A stretch of DNA of 64,000 nucleotides from positions 5,332,001 to 5,396,000 of the forward strand of contig NZ_CP027712.1 of assembly GCF_003945765.1 (NCBI RefSeq). Reading direction: 5' to 3'. How positions within the stretch are numbered: position 1 is the stretch's first letter; the number at the start of each line of letters is the position of its first letter. The position numbers and the translations under genes were made by a program. Below the pieces are notes generated by a model. That model was not told where the DNA came from. It saw only the letters and a program-made list of their open reading frames with translations, and did no database searches. This document shows positions 30,297-38,553 of the stretch, piece after piece. The DNA is from Pseudomonas chlororaphis subsp. chlororaphis (GTDB lineage Bacteria; Pseudomonadota; Gammaproteobacteria; Pseudomonadales; Pseudomonadaceae).

Positions 30297-31318
30297 GCGA
30301 CCTTCCCGCCGAACCGCTTCCCACCACCGAGCCCGGCCATGCGCAAGCGCATGCCGTCCAGCAACGTCAGCGCGCCAGCCAGCTGGCCCAGGCCCTGCGC
30401 CACGAACTGCAAAAGGCGGTGATCGGCCAGGACGCGGTGATCGACGACGTGCTCACCGCCCTGATCGCCGGTGGCCACGTGCTGCTCGAAGGCGTGCCCG
30501 GGCTGGGCAAGACCTTGCTGGTGCGCGCTCTGGCCCGCTGCTTTGGCGGCGAGTTCGCGCGTATCCAGTTCACCCCGGACCTGATGCCCAGCGACGTCAC
30601 CGGCCATGCGGTCTACGACCTGCAGACCGAGCAGTTCAAGCTGCGCAAGGGCCCCTTGTTCACCAACTTGTTGCTGGCCGACGAGATCAACCGCGCGCCG
30701 GCCAAGACCCAGGCCGCCCTGCTCGAAGCCATGCAGGAACGCCAGGTCACCCTCGAAGGCCGGGCGCTGCCCATCGCCCAGCCCTTCATGGTCCTGGCCA
30801 CGCAGAACCCGATCGAACAGGAAGGCACCTACCCACTGCCGGAAGCCGAACTCGACCGTTTCATGCTCAAGCTGCGCATGGATTACCCGGACAGCGACCA
30901 GGAATTGAACATGGTCCGCCAGGTCACCCGCTCGCCCCGGTCCGACATGCTCGACGTGCAGCCGCTGCGTACCCTGCTGCAGGCCAAGGACGTGCTGGCC
31001 CTGCAGCGGATTGCCAGCGACCTGCCGCTGGACGAGCAGGTCCTCGACTACGCCGTGCGGCTGGCCCGGGCCACTCGCAGTTGGCCGGGGCTGACCCTCG
31101 GCGCCGGGCCGCGGGCGTCGATCGCCCTGGTCTGTGGGGCCCGGGCCAGGGCCTTGTTGCGGGGTGGCGAGTTCGTCATTCCGGACGACATCAAAGGTTG
31201 CGCCCTGGCGGTGCTGCGGCATCGCGTGCGGATCGCCCCGGAGCTGGATATCGAAGGCTTGTCGGTGGAGCAGGTGCTCAAGCAACTGCTCGATCAAGTG
31301 CCGGCGCCACGACTGTGA
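30293..31318 (+). CDS. MoxR family AAA+ ATPase
   Basis: The protein has 341 residues. Walker A is GVPGLGKT (67-74), Walker B LLLADE (126-131), sensor 1 is ATQNPIEQEGTYPLPEAELD in part, and the C-terminal lid contains GAGPRASIALVCGARARALL. MoxR ATPases act as chaperones that load cofactors or assemble complexes, usually with DUF58 and vWA proteins; here DUF58 is next. The N-terminal ~35 residues are a variable extension. The gene overlaps the DUF4350 gene and lies 13 bases before DUF58. Confidence 0.95.
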   Translation: MSDLPAEPLPTTEPGHAQAHAVQQRQRASQLAQALRHELQKAVIGQDAVIDDVLTALIAGGHVLLEGVPGLGKTLLVRALARCFGGEFARIQFTPDLMPSDVTGHAVYDLQTEQFKLRKGPLFTNLLLADEINRAPAKTQAALLEAMQERQVTLEGRALPIAQPFMVLATQNPIEQEGTYPLPEAELDRFMLKLRMDYPDSDQELNMVRQVTRSPRSDMLDVQPLRTLLQAKDVLALQRIASDLPLDEQVLDYAVRLARATRSWPGLTLGAGPRASIALVCGARARALLRGGEFVIPDDIKGCALAVLRHRVRIAPELDIEGLSVEQVLKQLLDQVPAPRL

Positions 31319-31331
31319 GCCCGCCAAAGCG

Positions 31332-32663
31332 ATGAAACCCTCACGCCTGTTTCTGACCTGGCTCGGCGTATTGCTGGCGCTGGACGTGCTGCTCGGCGCC
31401 GCGCGTGCTTACGGCCTGGCGGTCGCGGCCAGCCTGCAAGCGATCGCCTGGGGCCTGCTCCTGGCCCTGTTGCTGCTGGCCGTGCTGGACGCCTTCCGGC
31501 TCAGGCGCCTGCCTTCGCCCCAGCTCCGACGCCAGTTGCCCGGCAGCCTGCCCCTGGGGCGCTGGAGCGAAGTGCGCCTAGAGGTTCGCCACGACTTTAC
31601 CCAGCCGCTGACCCTGGAGCTGTTCGATCATGTGCCCGATGGCCTGGGCTTCGAATACCTGCCGCAGTCGCTGCTCCTGGAGCCGGGCCAGTCGCAGGAA
31701 CTGGGTTATCGGGTGCGTCCGCTCAAGCGCGGCCATTTCAACTTCGAGCGCTGCGAGGTCAGCCTGCCCAGCCCGCTGGGCCTGTGGTCGGCGCGTCGGT
31801 TGCTGAAGCTCGACGACAGCACGCGCGTCTACCCGGATTTCGCCCGCCTCTACGGCGCCCGGCTGCTGGCCGTCGACAACTGGCTGAACCAGATCGGTGT
31901 GCGGCAACAGCCGCGTCGTGGCCTGGGCCTGGAGTTCAATCAGCTGCGTGAGTTTCGCGAGGGCGACAGCCTGCGCCAGATCGACTGGAAAGCCACCGCC
32001 CGGCAACGCACGCCGATTGCCCGCGAGTACCAGGACGAACGCGACCAACAGATCATCTTCATGCTCGACTGCGGGCGGCGCATGCGCAGCCAGGACGGCG
32101 AACTGGCGCATTTCGACCACGCGCTCAACGCCTGCCTGCTGCTCAGCTATGTCGCCTTGCGCCAGGGCGACGCGGTGGGCCTCTGCACCTTTGCCGGCGA
32201 ACGCCGCCGCTATCTGGCGCCGGTCAAGGGCGTGGGCCAGTTGAGCGCCTTGCTCAACACTGTCTACGACCTGGACAGCAGCCAGCGCTGCGCCGACTTC
32301 CAGGCCGCCGCCAGCGAGCTGCTGGCCCGGCAGAAGCGCCGGGCCCTGGTAGTGCTGGTGACCAACCTGCGGGACGAAGACGACGAGGAGCTGCTGACCG
32401 CGGTCAAGCGCCTCGGGCGCCAGCACCGGGTGCTGGTGGCCAGCCTGCGCGAGGAAGTCCTCGATCAGTTGCGCCAGGCGCCGGTGCACAACCTGCCCGA
32501 TGCCCTGACCTACTGCGGCACGATCAATTACCTGAATGCCCGCACCGACCTGCATGAACGCCTGAGCGCCCAGGGCGTTGCCCTGCTCGATGTGCGGCCG
32601 GGTGAACTGGGGGCGGAACTGGTGACCCGTTACCTCAGTTGGAAAAAAGCCGGGACGCTGTAG
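31332..32663 (+). CDS. DUF58 domain-containing protein
   Basis: The protein has 443 residues from the ATG at 31332. Two membrane helices at the N-terminus (LFLTWLGVLLALDVLL; ASLQAIAWGLLLALLLLAVL) are followed by an immunoglobulin-like segment (PLTLELFDHVPDGL). The DUF58 core follows with GLEFNQLREFREGDSLRQID, DWKATARQRTPIAREYQDER and a vWA-like strand IIFMLDCGRRMRS. DUF58 proteins accompany MoxR and may provide the vWA-type module missing elsewhere in this operon. It is the last gene of the operon; a convergent PilZ gene ends 3 bases beyond. Confidence 0.92.
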   Translation: MKPSRLFLTWLGVLLALDVLLGAARAYGLAVAASLQAIAWGLLLALLLLAVLDAFRLRRLPSPQLRRQLPGSLPLGRWSEVRLEVRHDFTQPLTLELFDHVPDGLGFEYLPQSLLLEPGQSQELGYRVRPLKRGHFNFERCEVSLPSPLGLWSARRLLKLDDSTRVYPDFARLYGARLLAVDNWLNQIGVRQQPRRGLGLEFNQLREFREGDSLRQIDWKATARQRTPIAREYQDERDQQIIFMLDCGRRMRSQDGELAHFDHALNACLLLSYVALRQGDAVGLCTFAGERRRYLAPVKGVGQLSALLNTVYDLDSSQRCADFQAAASELLARQKRRALVVLVTNLRDEDDEELLTAVKRLGRQHRVLVASLREEVLDQLRQAPVHNLPDALTYCGTINYLNARTDLHERLSAQGVALLDVRPGELGAELVTRYLSWKKAGTL

Positions 32664-32666
32664 CGG

Positions 32667-33035
32667 TCAGGCGGAGGTCTGCACCGGGTAGAAACTGAAG
32701 TAGCTGCGCAAGGCCGTCACCAGCTCGCGGTACTCGGGAGGCGAACGCAGCAGCACGAAGCCGGTGTCGTAATGATGGGGTGTGACATCTTCATGGCACC
32801 AGCGGCAAGAGGCGGTGATCTCGATCGGTTGCAGCTGGCCGTCGCGGCCGGGAACCTGCAGGCGCAACTCGAAGTCGGCGCCGATCAGCATCGGCAACTG
32901 GCTGATCAACATGAAGCCGTCTTCGGAAACGTTGCCCAGATAACCGATGGGTCGATCGGTCAGCCGATTGAAGACTTTCAAAAAACACGGCAACTGGTGC
33001 CGCTCGATCCGCCGGTCCGTGAACATGTCATGCAT
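32667..33035 (-). CDS. PilZ domain-containing protein
   Basis: The protein has 122 residues forming a single PilZ domain. The cyclic-di-GMP-binding motifs are visible: RRIERHQLP (RxxxR) near the N-terminus and NVSEDGFM ([D/N]xSxxG) about 28 residues later. The length is that of stand-alone PilZ adaptors. Its effector target is not evident from the neighbours. It ends 3 bases from the end of the DUF58 gene. Confidence 0.9.
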   Translation of the reverse strand: MHDMFTDRRIERHQLPCFLKVFNRLTDRPIGYLGNVSEDGFMLISQLPMLIGADFELRLQVPGRDGQLQPIEITASCRWCHEDVTPHHYDTGFVLLRSPPEYRELVTALRSYFSFYPVQTSA

Positions 33036-33178
33036 CGCTATTTAGGAAGGTCATTGCGCATCGTCGCACCGAGGACTGTCGGCCCCGGCCGGCCCATTTT
33101 AGAAACGATACTCTAAAACAGGCCCACAGATGTTAGCTCAAGGCTCACGCGGGATCAGCAATAGCCTGATGACGAGTA

Positions 33179-33553
33179 TTACAACGCGGCCGGACGCGCC
33201 TGAGCGCTGTTGCGCGAAGGGTAATGCCCCAGTTGCTGCAGGGTTTCCAGGCGCGCGCGGGCACGGTAGGCGTACTCGCTGCTCGGGTGTTCGGTGATGA
33301 TGTACTGGTAGGTCTGCGCGGCATCGAGGAACAGCTTCTGCCGCTCCAGGCACTGTCCGCGCAGCATCGATACCTCGGGCTGGATATAAGGGCGCGAACG
33401 ACTCGTGCGGTCGACCTGGCTCAGTTCGAGCATCACCCGTTCGCAGTTGCCGGCGTCGTAGGCGCGGTAGGCGGTATTCAGATGATGGTCCATCGACCAG
33501 CGGGTACAGCCGACAACACTGACGGCCAGGGCAGCAATGAGCACGAATCGCAT
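33179..33553 (-). CDS. Small lipoprotein with TPR-like repeat
   Basis: The protein has 124 residues. The signal MRFVLIAALAVSVVGC carries a lipobox (VVGC) giving lipidation at Cys16. The mature part is helical, with a pattern like a tetratricopeptide pair (LNTAYRAYDAGNCERVMLEL and FLDAAQTYQYIITEHPSSEY), similar in style to BamD/YbgF-type outer-membrane adaptors. A role in envelope assembly is inferred only. It is divergent from pyruvate kinase, and the operator-like repeats lie between them. Confidence 0.8.
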   Translation of the reverse strand: MRFVLIAALAVSVVGCTRWSMDHHLNTAYRAYDAGNCERVMLELSQVDRTSRSRPYIQPEVSMLRGQCLERQKLFLDAAQTYQYIITEHPSSEYAYRARARLETLQQLGHYPSRNSAQARPAAL

Positions 33554-33608
33554 GGGGGTTCTCCTGTCTTGTGCACGTTATCGACCCGCGTTGGAAAATC
33601 TTCAGGAA

Positions 33609-33651
33609 TGTTCGTTTAAAGAAACAAACGAATAAGTAGTGCAAACGAACA
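33609..33651. promoter_or_regulatory. Operator-like repeats upstream of pyruvate kinase
   Basis: Exact half-sites TTCGTTT (33611-33617), AAACGAA (33626-33632) and AAACGAA (33643-33649). The outer pair extends to TGTTCGTTT and AAACGAACA, exact reverse complements. TTCG/CGAA half-sites of this kind are typical of DeoR-family (GlpR-like) sugar regulators. The binding protein is inferred, not shown. Confidence 0.6.
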
Positions 33652-33710
33652 ATGACTACAGCTGCGGACCATAGTAGCCTCTCGTTGCGCTTGAACTCAG
33701 GAGTCTTTGC

Positions 33711-35162
33711 ATGTCCGTCCGTCGTACCAAAATCGTCGCTACCCTTGGCCCGGCCAGTAACTCGCCGGAAGTTCTCGAACAGCTGATTCTGGCTGGCCTG
33801 GACGTCGCCCGCCTGAACTTCTCCCACGGCACCCCGGACGAGCACAAGGCTCGCGCCAAGCTGGTGCGTGACTTGGCCGCCAAGCATGGGCGCTTCGTCG
33901 CGCTGCTGGGTGACCTGCAAGGCCCGAAGATCCGTATCGCCAAATTCGCCAACAAGCGCATCGAGCTGAAGATCGGTGACAAGTTCACCTTCTCCACCAG
34001 CCACCCGCTGACCGAAGGTACCCAGGACATCGTCGGCATCGACTATCCGGACCTGGTCAAGGACTGCGGCGTGGGCGACGAGCTGCTGCTCGACGACGGC
34101 CGCGTGGTGATGCGCGTCGACACCGCCACCAGCACCGAACTGCATTGCACCGTGACCATCGGCGGCCCGCTGTCGGACCACAAGGGCATCAACCGTCGCG
34201 GTGGTGGCCTGACCGCCCCGGCCCTGACCGAAAAAGACAAGGCCGACATCAAGCTGGCCGCGGCCATGGACCTGGACTACCTGGCCGTGTCCTTCCCGCG
34301 CGACGCCGCTGACATGGAATACGCCCGCCAACTGCGCGACGAGGCCGGCGGCACCGCCTGGCTGGTGGCGAAGATCGAGCGCGCCGAAGCCGTGGCCAAC
34401 GACGAAACCCTCGACGGCCTGATCAAGGCCTCCGACGCCGTGATGGTGGCCCGTGGCGACCTGGGCGTGGAAATCGGCGACGCCGAGCTGGTGGGCATCC
34501 AGAAGAAAATCATTCTGCACGCCCGTCGCCACAACAAGGCGGTGATCGTCGCGACCCAGATGATGGAGTCGATGATCCAGAACCCGATGCCGACCCGCGC
34601 CGAAGTGTCCGACGTGGCCAACGCCGTGCTCGACTACACCGACGCCGTGATGCTCTCGGCCGAATCCGCCGCCGGCGCCTACCCGCTCGAAGCCGTCCAG
34701 GCCATGGACCGCATCTGCATCGGCGCGGAAAAGCATCCGACCAGCAAGACCTCCAGCCACCGCATCGGCAAGACCTTCGAGCGCTGCGACGAGAGCATCG
34801 CCCTGGCCACCATGTACACCGCCAACCACTTCCCGGGCGTGAAGGCGATCATCGCCTTGACTGAAAGCGGCTACACCCCGCTGATCATGTCGCGTATCCG
34901 TTCCTCGGTGCCGATCTACGCGTTCACCCCGCACCGCGAAGCCCAAGCCCGCACCGCGATGTTCCGTGGTGTCTACACCGTCCCGTTCGACCCGGCGTCC
35001 CTGCCGCCAAGCGAAGTCAGCCAGAAGGCCATCGACGAGCTGGTCAAGCGCGGCGTCGTGAAGAAAGGCGACTGGGTGATCCTGACCAAGGGCGACAGCT
35101 ACCACACCACCGGCGGCACCAACGGCATGAAGATCCTGCACGTTGGCGACCCGATGGTCTAA
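33711..35162 (+). CDS. pyk: Pyruvate kinase
   Basis: The protein has 483 residues. Pyruvate kinase makes pyruvate and ATP from phosphoenolpyruvate and ADP at the end of the Entner-Doudoroff route. N-terminal RRTKIVATLGPASNSPEVLE and LNFSHG, the metal site LVAKIERAEAVAN (catalytic Lys, Glu), MVARGDLGVEIG and ATQMMESMI are all canonical. The length matches Pseudomonas PykA (483). A repeat-rich operator region lies ~60-100 bases upstream and a terminator directly follows. Confidence 0.97.
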   Translation: MSVRRTKIVATLGPASNSPEVLEQLILAGLDVARLNFSHGTPDEHKARAKLVRDLAAKHGRFVALLGDLQGPKIRIAKFANKRIELKIGDKFTFSTSHPLTEGTQDIVGIDYPDLVKDCGVGDELLLDDGRVVMRVDTATSTELHCTVTIGGPLSDHKGINRRGGGLTAPALTEKDKADIKLAAAMDLDYLAVSFPRDAADMEYARQLRDEAGGTAWLVAKIERAEAVANDETLDGLIKASDAVMVARGDLGVEIGDAELVGIQKKIILHARRHNKAVIVATQMMESMIQNPMPTRAEVSDVANAVLDYTDAVMLSAESAAGAYPLEAVQAMDRICIGAEKHPTSKTSSHRIGKTFERCDESIALATMYTANHFPGVKAIIALTESGYTPLIMSRIRSSVPIYAFTPHREAQARTAMFRGVYTVPFDPASLPPSEVSQKAIDELVKRGVVKKGDWVILTKGDSYHTTGGTNGMKILHVGDPMV

Positions 35163-35183
35163 GCCACCTGACGCAACAATAAA

Positions 35184-35215
35184 GAGCCCCGCAGTGAAGA
35201 CTGCGGGGCTTTTTC
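35184..35215 (+). terminator. Intrinsic terminator of pyruvate kinase
   Basis: A perfect 10-bp stem agccccgcag/ctgcggggct with a 6-base loop and a T run lies 22 bases after the stop. Confidence 0.9.
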
Positions 35216-35244
35216 ATGGGGGCACATTTATGGAACTCACGAAC

Positions 35245-35363
35245 CTGTAGCCGCTGCCGCCAGGCTGCGACAAGGCCGCCAGGACTTCAGCGATCTTGGG
35301 ACCTTACGCCCCCTTCGTCGGAATGCCGTCCAAATCGATCGCAGCCTCCGGCAGCGGCTACAC
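35245..35363. repeat. Paired REP-type element, family 2
   Basis: Left copy ctgtagccgctgccgccagg-ctgcgac (35245-35271) and an inverted right copy gatcgcagcctccggcagcg-gctacac (35337-35363) flank ~65 bases. The same family recurs at 52734-52868. This inverted-pair arrangement is typical of Pseudomonas REPINs. It lies between convergent genes. Confidence 0.75.
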
Positions 35364-35377
35364 GAGCGGTGCCGACT

Positions 35378-36127
35378 TCAGCTTTTAGCGAAAAAGCCCG
35401 ACAAGGCGGCCAGCGCTTCCGGCGAATGCAGGCGCTGGGTGAACAGGGCGCCCTCCTCCTCGATCACCTTGCGCAGCTGTTCGCGATCGGGCGTGCGCAT
35501 CAGCTGCTTGCTGATCTGCACCGCCTGCGGCGCCAGCTTCTCGAAACGCAGCGCCATCTCCCGGGCCTTGTCCAGGGTCGCCGCACCATCGGCCAAGGCC
35601 TGGTTGGCAATGCCCCACTGCGCAGCCTGTTCACCGCTGAAACCTTCGCCCAGCAGCAACAGTTCGGCGGCCCTGGCCTGTCCGAGCAAGCGCGGCAGGA
35701 TCAGGCTGGAACCGAACTCGGGGCACAAACCGAGATTGACGAAAGGCATGCGCAACCGGGCATCGCGGCTGACGTACACCAGATCGCAGTGCAGCAGCAG
35801 GGTGGTGCCGATCCCCACGGCCGGCCCGGCAACCGCGGCGACCACCGGCTTGCGGCATTCGAACAAGCTGAGCATGAACTGGAAGACCGGGCTGTCGAGA
35901 CCGGTAGGTGGCTGCTGGAGGAAGTCGGCAATGTCGTTGCCGGCGGTAAAGCAATCGCTGCTGCCGCTGAGCAGTACCGCGCGGACCTCAGGGTCGGCGT
36001 CGGCTTGCCGCAACCCTTCGGCCAGCTGGCTGTACATGGCCCGGGTCAGGGCATTTTTCTTGTCCGGGCGATTCAGGCGCAGGGTCAGCAGCCCGCCCTC
36101 GCGTTCAAGCAGGATGGTATCGGTCAT
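35378..36127 (-). CDS. Enoyl-CoA hydratase/isomerase family protein
   Basis: The protein has 249 residues of the crotonase fold. The first oxyanion-hole segment is LLSGSSDCFTAGNDIADFLQ and the second AAVAGPAVGIGTTLLLHCDL. The family's catalytic glutamates are expected in the LVYVSRDARLRMPFVNLGLC stretch, but the first acidic residue is not obvious, so the reaction (hydratase, isomerase or other) is open. It ends in the short helix EALAALSGFFAKS. It lies 29 bases downstream of the 2Fe-2S reductase gene, probably in one operon with it and the diguanylate cyclase. Confidence 0.88.
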   Translation of the reverse strand: MTDTILLEREGGLLTLRLNRPDKKNALTRAMYSQLAEGLRQADADPEVRAVLLSGSSDCFTAGNDIADFLQQPPTGLDSPVFQFMLSLFECRKPVVAAVAGPAVGIGTTLLLHCDLVYVSRDARLRMPFVNLGLCPEFGSSLILPRLLGQARAAELLLLGEGFSGEQAAQWGIANQALADGAATLDKAREMALRFEKLAPQAVQISKQLMRTPDREQLRKVIEEEGALFTQRLHSPEALAALSGFFAKS

Positions 36128-36156
36128 GGGTGGTCTCGCTCAGGACGGATCAGCGC

Positions 36157-37095
36157 TCAGCCGCGGGGCAGGAATACGTCGGCCAGCAGTTGATTGCGCG
36201 GCAGCCCCGCCAGGTACAAGCGTCGGGCGAAAGCATCGACGCTGTCGGGGTGCCCGCAGAGTAAAGCCTGGGTTTGCCGTGAAACAAGCCGCAGTTGTGC
36301 CAAAGCCGCTGGCAGCTCGGTCGCGGTCCACAGCTCGACACTGAGGTTGGCGCGGCTCGCCGCCAGCGCCGCCAGGGGCTTGGCCAGGTAATGCTCGCTG
36401 GCGTCATGGGCCAGGTGAATAACGCGGATGTCGCCCTGATGATCCTGGCGCAAAGCCTCGCGCAGGATGCCGAACAACGGCGCCAGCCCGGTGCCCGCCG
36501 CCAGCAGCCACAATGGCCGGGTTTGCCAGTCCGGGTCGTAGTGCAGCGCCCCGCCGCGCAGCTCGCCCAGCCGCAACCCATCGCCGGGCTTGAGCTGGCG
36601 CGCCGCGTCGCTGAACGCGCCGGGCTGGCGGCAATCGAGGTGGAACTCGAGAAAGCGGTCTTCGCCGGGCAGGCTCGCCAGCGAATACGGCCGCGCCACG
36701 CCGGAAGCCGTCCACAGCACCAGGTGCTGGCCGGCCTGATAACGCAGGTTGCGCTCCGGCTGCAAACGCAGGCGCAGCACCGTGGCCGACAGCCAGTCCA
36801 CACCGACCACCTCGGCCGGCGCGCCATCGCGCAGCGGGTCGTAGGTTTCGACCCGCAGGTCTTCCACCACCTGACACTGACAGGCCAGCCGCCAGCCGCG
36901 CTGGCGCTGATCGTCGCTCAAGGCATCGGGCCGGCTGTCGCTGGGCAGGCCCTGGACGCAGTGCACCAGGCAGGCGTGGCAACTGCCGGCGCGGCAGCTG
37001 TAAGGCACCGCCACGCCGGCCTGATTCAAGGCATCCAGCAGATTGCTGCCCGCGACCACCGCCCACTGCAGCTCACCGACACGCAGCTCAGGCAT
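36157..37095 (-). CDS. 2Fe-2S ferredoxin / flavin reductase
   Basis: The protein has 312 residues from the ATG at 37095. The N-terminal ferredoxin domain binds 2Fe-2S with Cys34, Cys39 and Cys42 (SCRAGSCHACL) and a later cysteine around Cys72. A FAD-binding barrel follows (RPYSLASLPGED is the RxYS motif), then an NAD(P)-binding domain (LLAAGTGLAPLFGIL and a C-terminal LCGHPDSVDAF). This architecture matches reductase components of aromatic oxygenases and CDP-6-deoxyglucoseen reductase. No oxygenase is adjacent, so the electron acceptor is unknown. The start overlaps the end of the diguanylate cyclase gene by 8 bases. Confidence 0.9.
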   Translation of the reverse strand: MPELRVGELQWAVVAGSNLLDALNQAGVAVPYSCRAGSCHACLVHCVQGLPSDSRPDALSDDQRQRGWRLACQCQVVEDLRVETYDPLRDGAPAEVVGVDWLSATVLRLRLQPERNLRYQAGQHLVLWTASGVARPYSLASLPGEDRFLEFHLDCRQPGAFSDAARQLKPGDGLRLGELRGGALHYDPDWQTRPLWLLAAGTGLAPLFGILREALRQDHQGDIRVIHLAHDASEHYLAKPLAALAASRANLSVELWTATELPAALAQLRLVSRQTQALLCGHPDSVDAFARRLYLAGLPRNQLLADVFLPRG

Positions 37096-38209
37096 CGATA
37101 TTTTCCCAGGCCGCGGCGCAGCGATTGCGTCCGTCGCGTTTGGCCCGATACAGCGCCTGGTCGGCACGTTGCAGGGCATCGTCCAGGTCGTCGCCCAGCT
37201 CCACCAGGGTCATGCCGACGGACAGGCTCAGGCCAGGCACCTCGACCCCGATCAACTGGGCGTCCATAAAGGCCACGCGCAGACGCTCGCAGCAGGAGGT
37301 CAGGCGTTCAGGATCGCAATCGGGCAACAACATGACAAACTCCTCGCCGCCGTAGCGGGCCAATACATCGCCATCGCGCAAACAGGCGCTGGCTACGGCG
37401 GCGAACGCCTGCAGCACCTGATCGCCCGCGGCATGGCCGTGCACGTCGTTGATCCGCTTGAAGTGATCGAGGTCGATCAGCGCCAGGCCATGCATCTGCT
37501 CCAGGCTCATCGCGTGCAGTTCGCGCGACGCCAGCCGCAGGAAATGCCGTCGATTGTACAGGCCGGTCAGTTCGTCGGTGGCAACCAGATCCTCCAGTTG
37601 TCGCATCATGCCGCGCAAGGTGTCCTGGTGCGCCTGCAAGGCGAAGCGCCGTTGCCGCATGCGCTGCCGGGAAGTCTGCACATAGCTGGCGTACAGGCAC
37701 AGCCAGATCAGCACCGCGAACAGCACGCACACCTGCAGGACGGCGAGCATCGGATCGGCCAGCCGGAAGTGGTAGGCGTCCCACAGCGTGATTCCGGCAA
37801 AGCCGATGAAAATGCACAGGGCGCACCGCACGAAGGCCCGGCGCGGAAGGTGGAACAGGCCGAACAGCAGCGTCAACAGATAGAACACCAGGAAGGTGCC
37901 GCGCGCCGTATCGAGGTGGGCCAGCAGCCAGGTCTGCCAGCCGATGGCCAGGAGTATCTGGATCTCGGTCAGGCTCGGGTCGCGAAAGCGCAGGTTGCGC
38001 CCGGAGACAAACAGCCAGAACAGCAGCGCCTGGCTCAGCACCACCAGGCCGGTATCGATCAGTGCCGAATGCACCGGCGCCGAATAGTAGCCACTGAAAA
38101 TGGCCAGCCAGAGCAGCAGCAACGCCAGTCCATAGGTGCCCGCCGCAAGAACGAAGCGCTTGAGTAAAAGACTCTGGATAGCGTTATGGGTCAATCGTTG
38201 ACTCACCAT
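37088..38209 (-). CDS. Membrane diguanylate cyclase (GGDEF)
   Basis: The protein has 373 residues. About six hydrophobic helices occupy residues 17-180 (a 7TM-like sensor without a periplasmic domain). A GGDEF domain spans ~210-370. The active site is GGEEF (287-291), the inhibitory I-site RDGD (278-281) lies the canonical five residues upstream, and DELTGLYNRRHF marks the domain start. It should make cyclic di-GMP with product inhibition. It is the first gene of an operon with the iron-sulphur reductase and the crotonase. There is no EAL domain. Confidence 0.93.
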   Translation of the reverse strand: MVSQRLTHNAIQSLLLKRFVLAAGTYGLALLLLWLAIFSGYYSAPVHSALIDTGLVVLSQALLFWLFVSGRNLRFRDPSLTEIQILLAIGWQTWLLAHLDTARGTFLVFYLLTLLFGLFHLPRRAFVRCALCIFIGFAGITLWDAYHFRLADPMLAVLQVCVLFAVLIWLCLYASYVQTSRQRMRQRRFALQAHQDTLRGMMRQLEDLVATDELTGLYNRRHFLRLASRELHAMSLEQMHGLALIDLDHFKRINDVHGHAAGDQVLQAFAAVASACLRDGDVLARYGGEEFVMLLPDCDPERLTSCCERLRVAFMDAQLIGVEVPGLSLSVGMTLVELGDDLDDALQRADQALYRAKRDGRNRCAAAWENIDA

Positions 38210-38553
38210 GCGAAAGGGGGCTTTAAAGAGTTTCCTACCCTACAGGCCACTTGCCACTTTAGTGGTGTCGCCAAAAAATAACTATCCCATTTTTGTTCCC
38301 GCCCAGCGCCATCCGGCCCGGGGCCGCGCCCACCGTCATGCCTGGCGCCATCCCCCGACTGGCGCATCCCCGGCATGCGACTTTGGTTTGACTGCCGGCG
38401 CGTGTGCCCGGCTCCGAGGCGCGGTATACTGCCGCGCCTTTTTAGCGTCGCGCCAGTGTGTCCGGCGTGCCTTGAAGGTGCTTGCAACCGACCGATGCAC
38501 CCAAGCTGCAAGCACCTTATTAAATGTTCCCGTCTTTTAGAGGAGCGCGACTC
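38210..38553. promoter_or_regulatory. Leader/promoter region of fumarase
   Basis: 344 bases without a gene, between the divergent cyclase and fumarase genes. A GC stem aggcgcgg/ccgcgcct (38417-38439) with a T run looks like a terminator or attenuator, yet its loop contains TATACT (38425-38430), a good -10 sequence. A second hairpin is less clear (tgcttgcaac ... aagctgcaagcacc, 38479-38515). Promoter versus attenuator cannot be decided by eye. Confidence 0.5.

Noticed and set aside
33138..35141. 667-codon minus-strand open frame opposite pyruvate kinase
   Set aside because: An antisense shadow of pyk. The lipoprotein in the other frame has the credible start and signal.
35216..36193. Plus-strand open frame opposite the crotonase
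   Set aside because: An antisense shadow without motifs; the minus-strand crotonase has both oxyanion-hole motifs.
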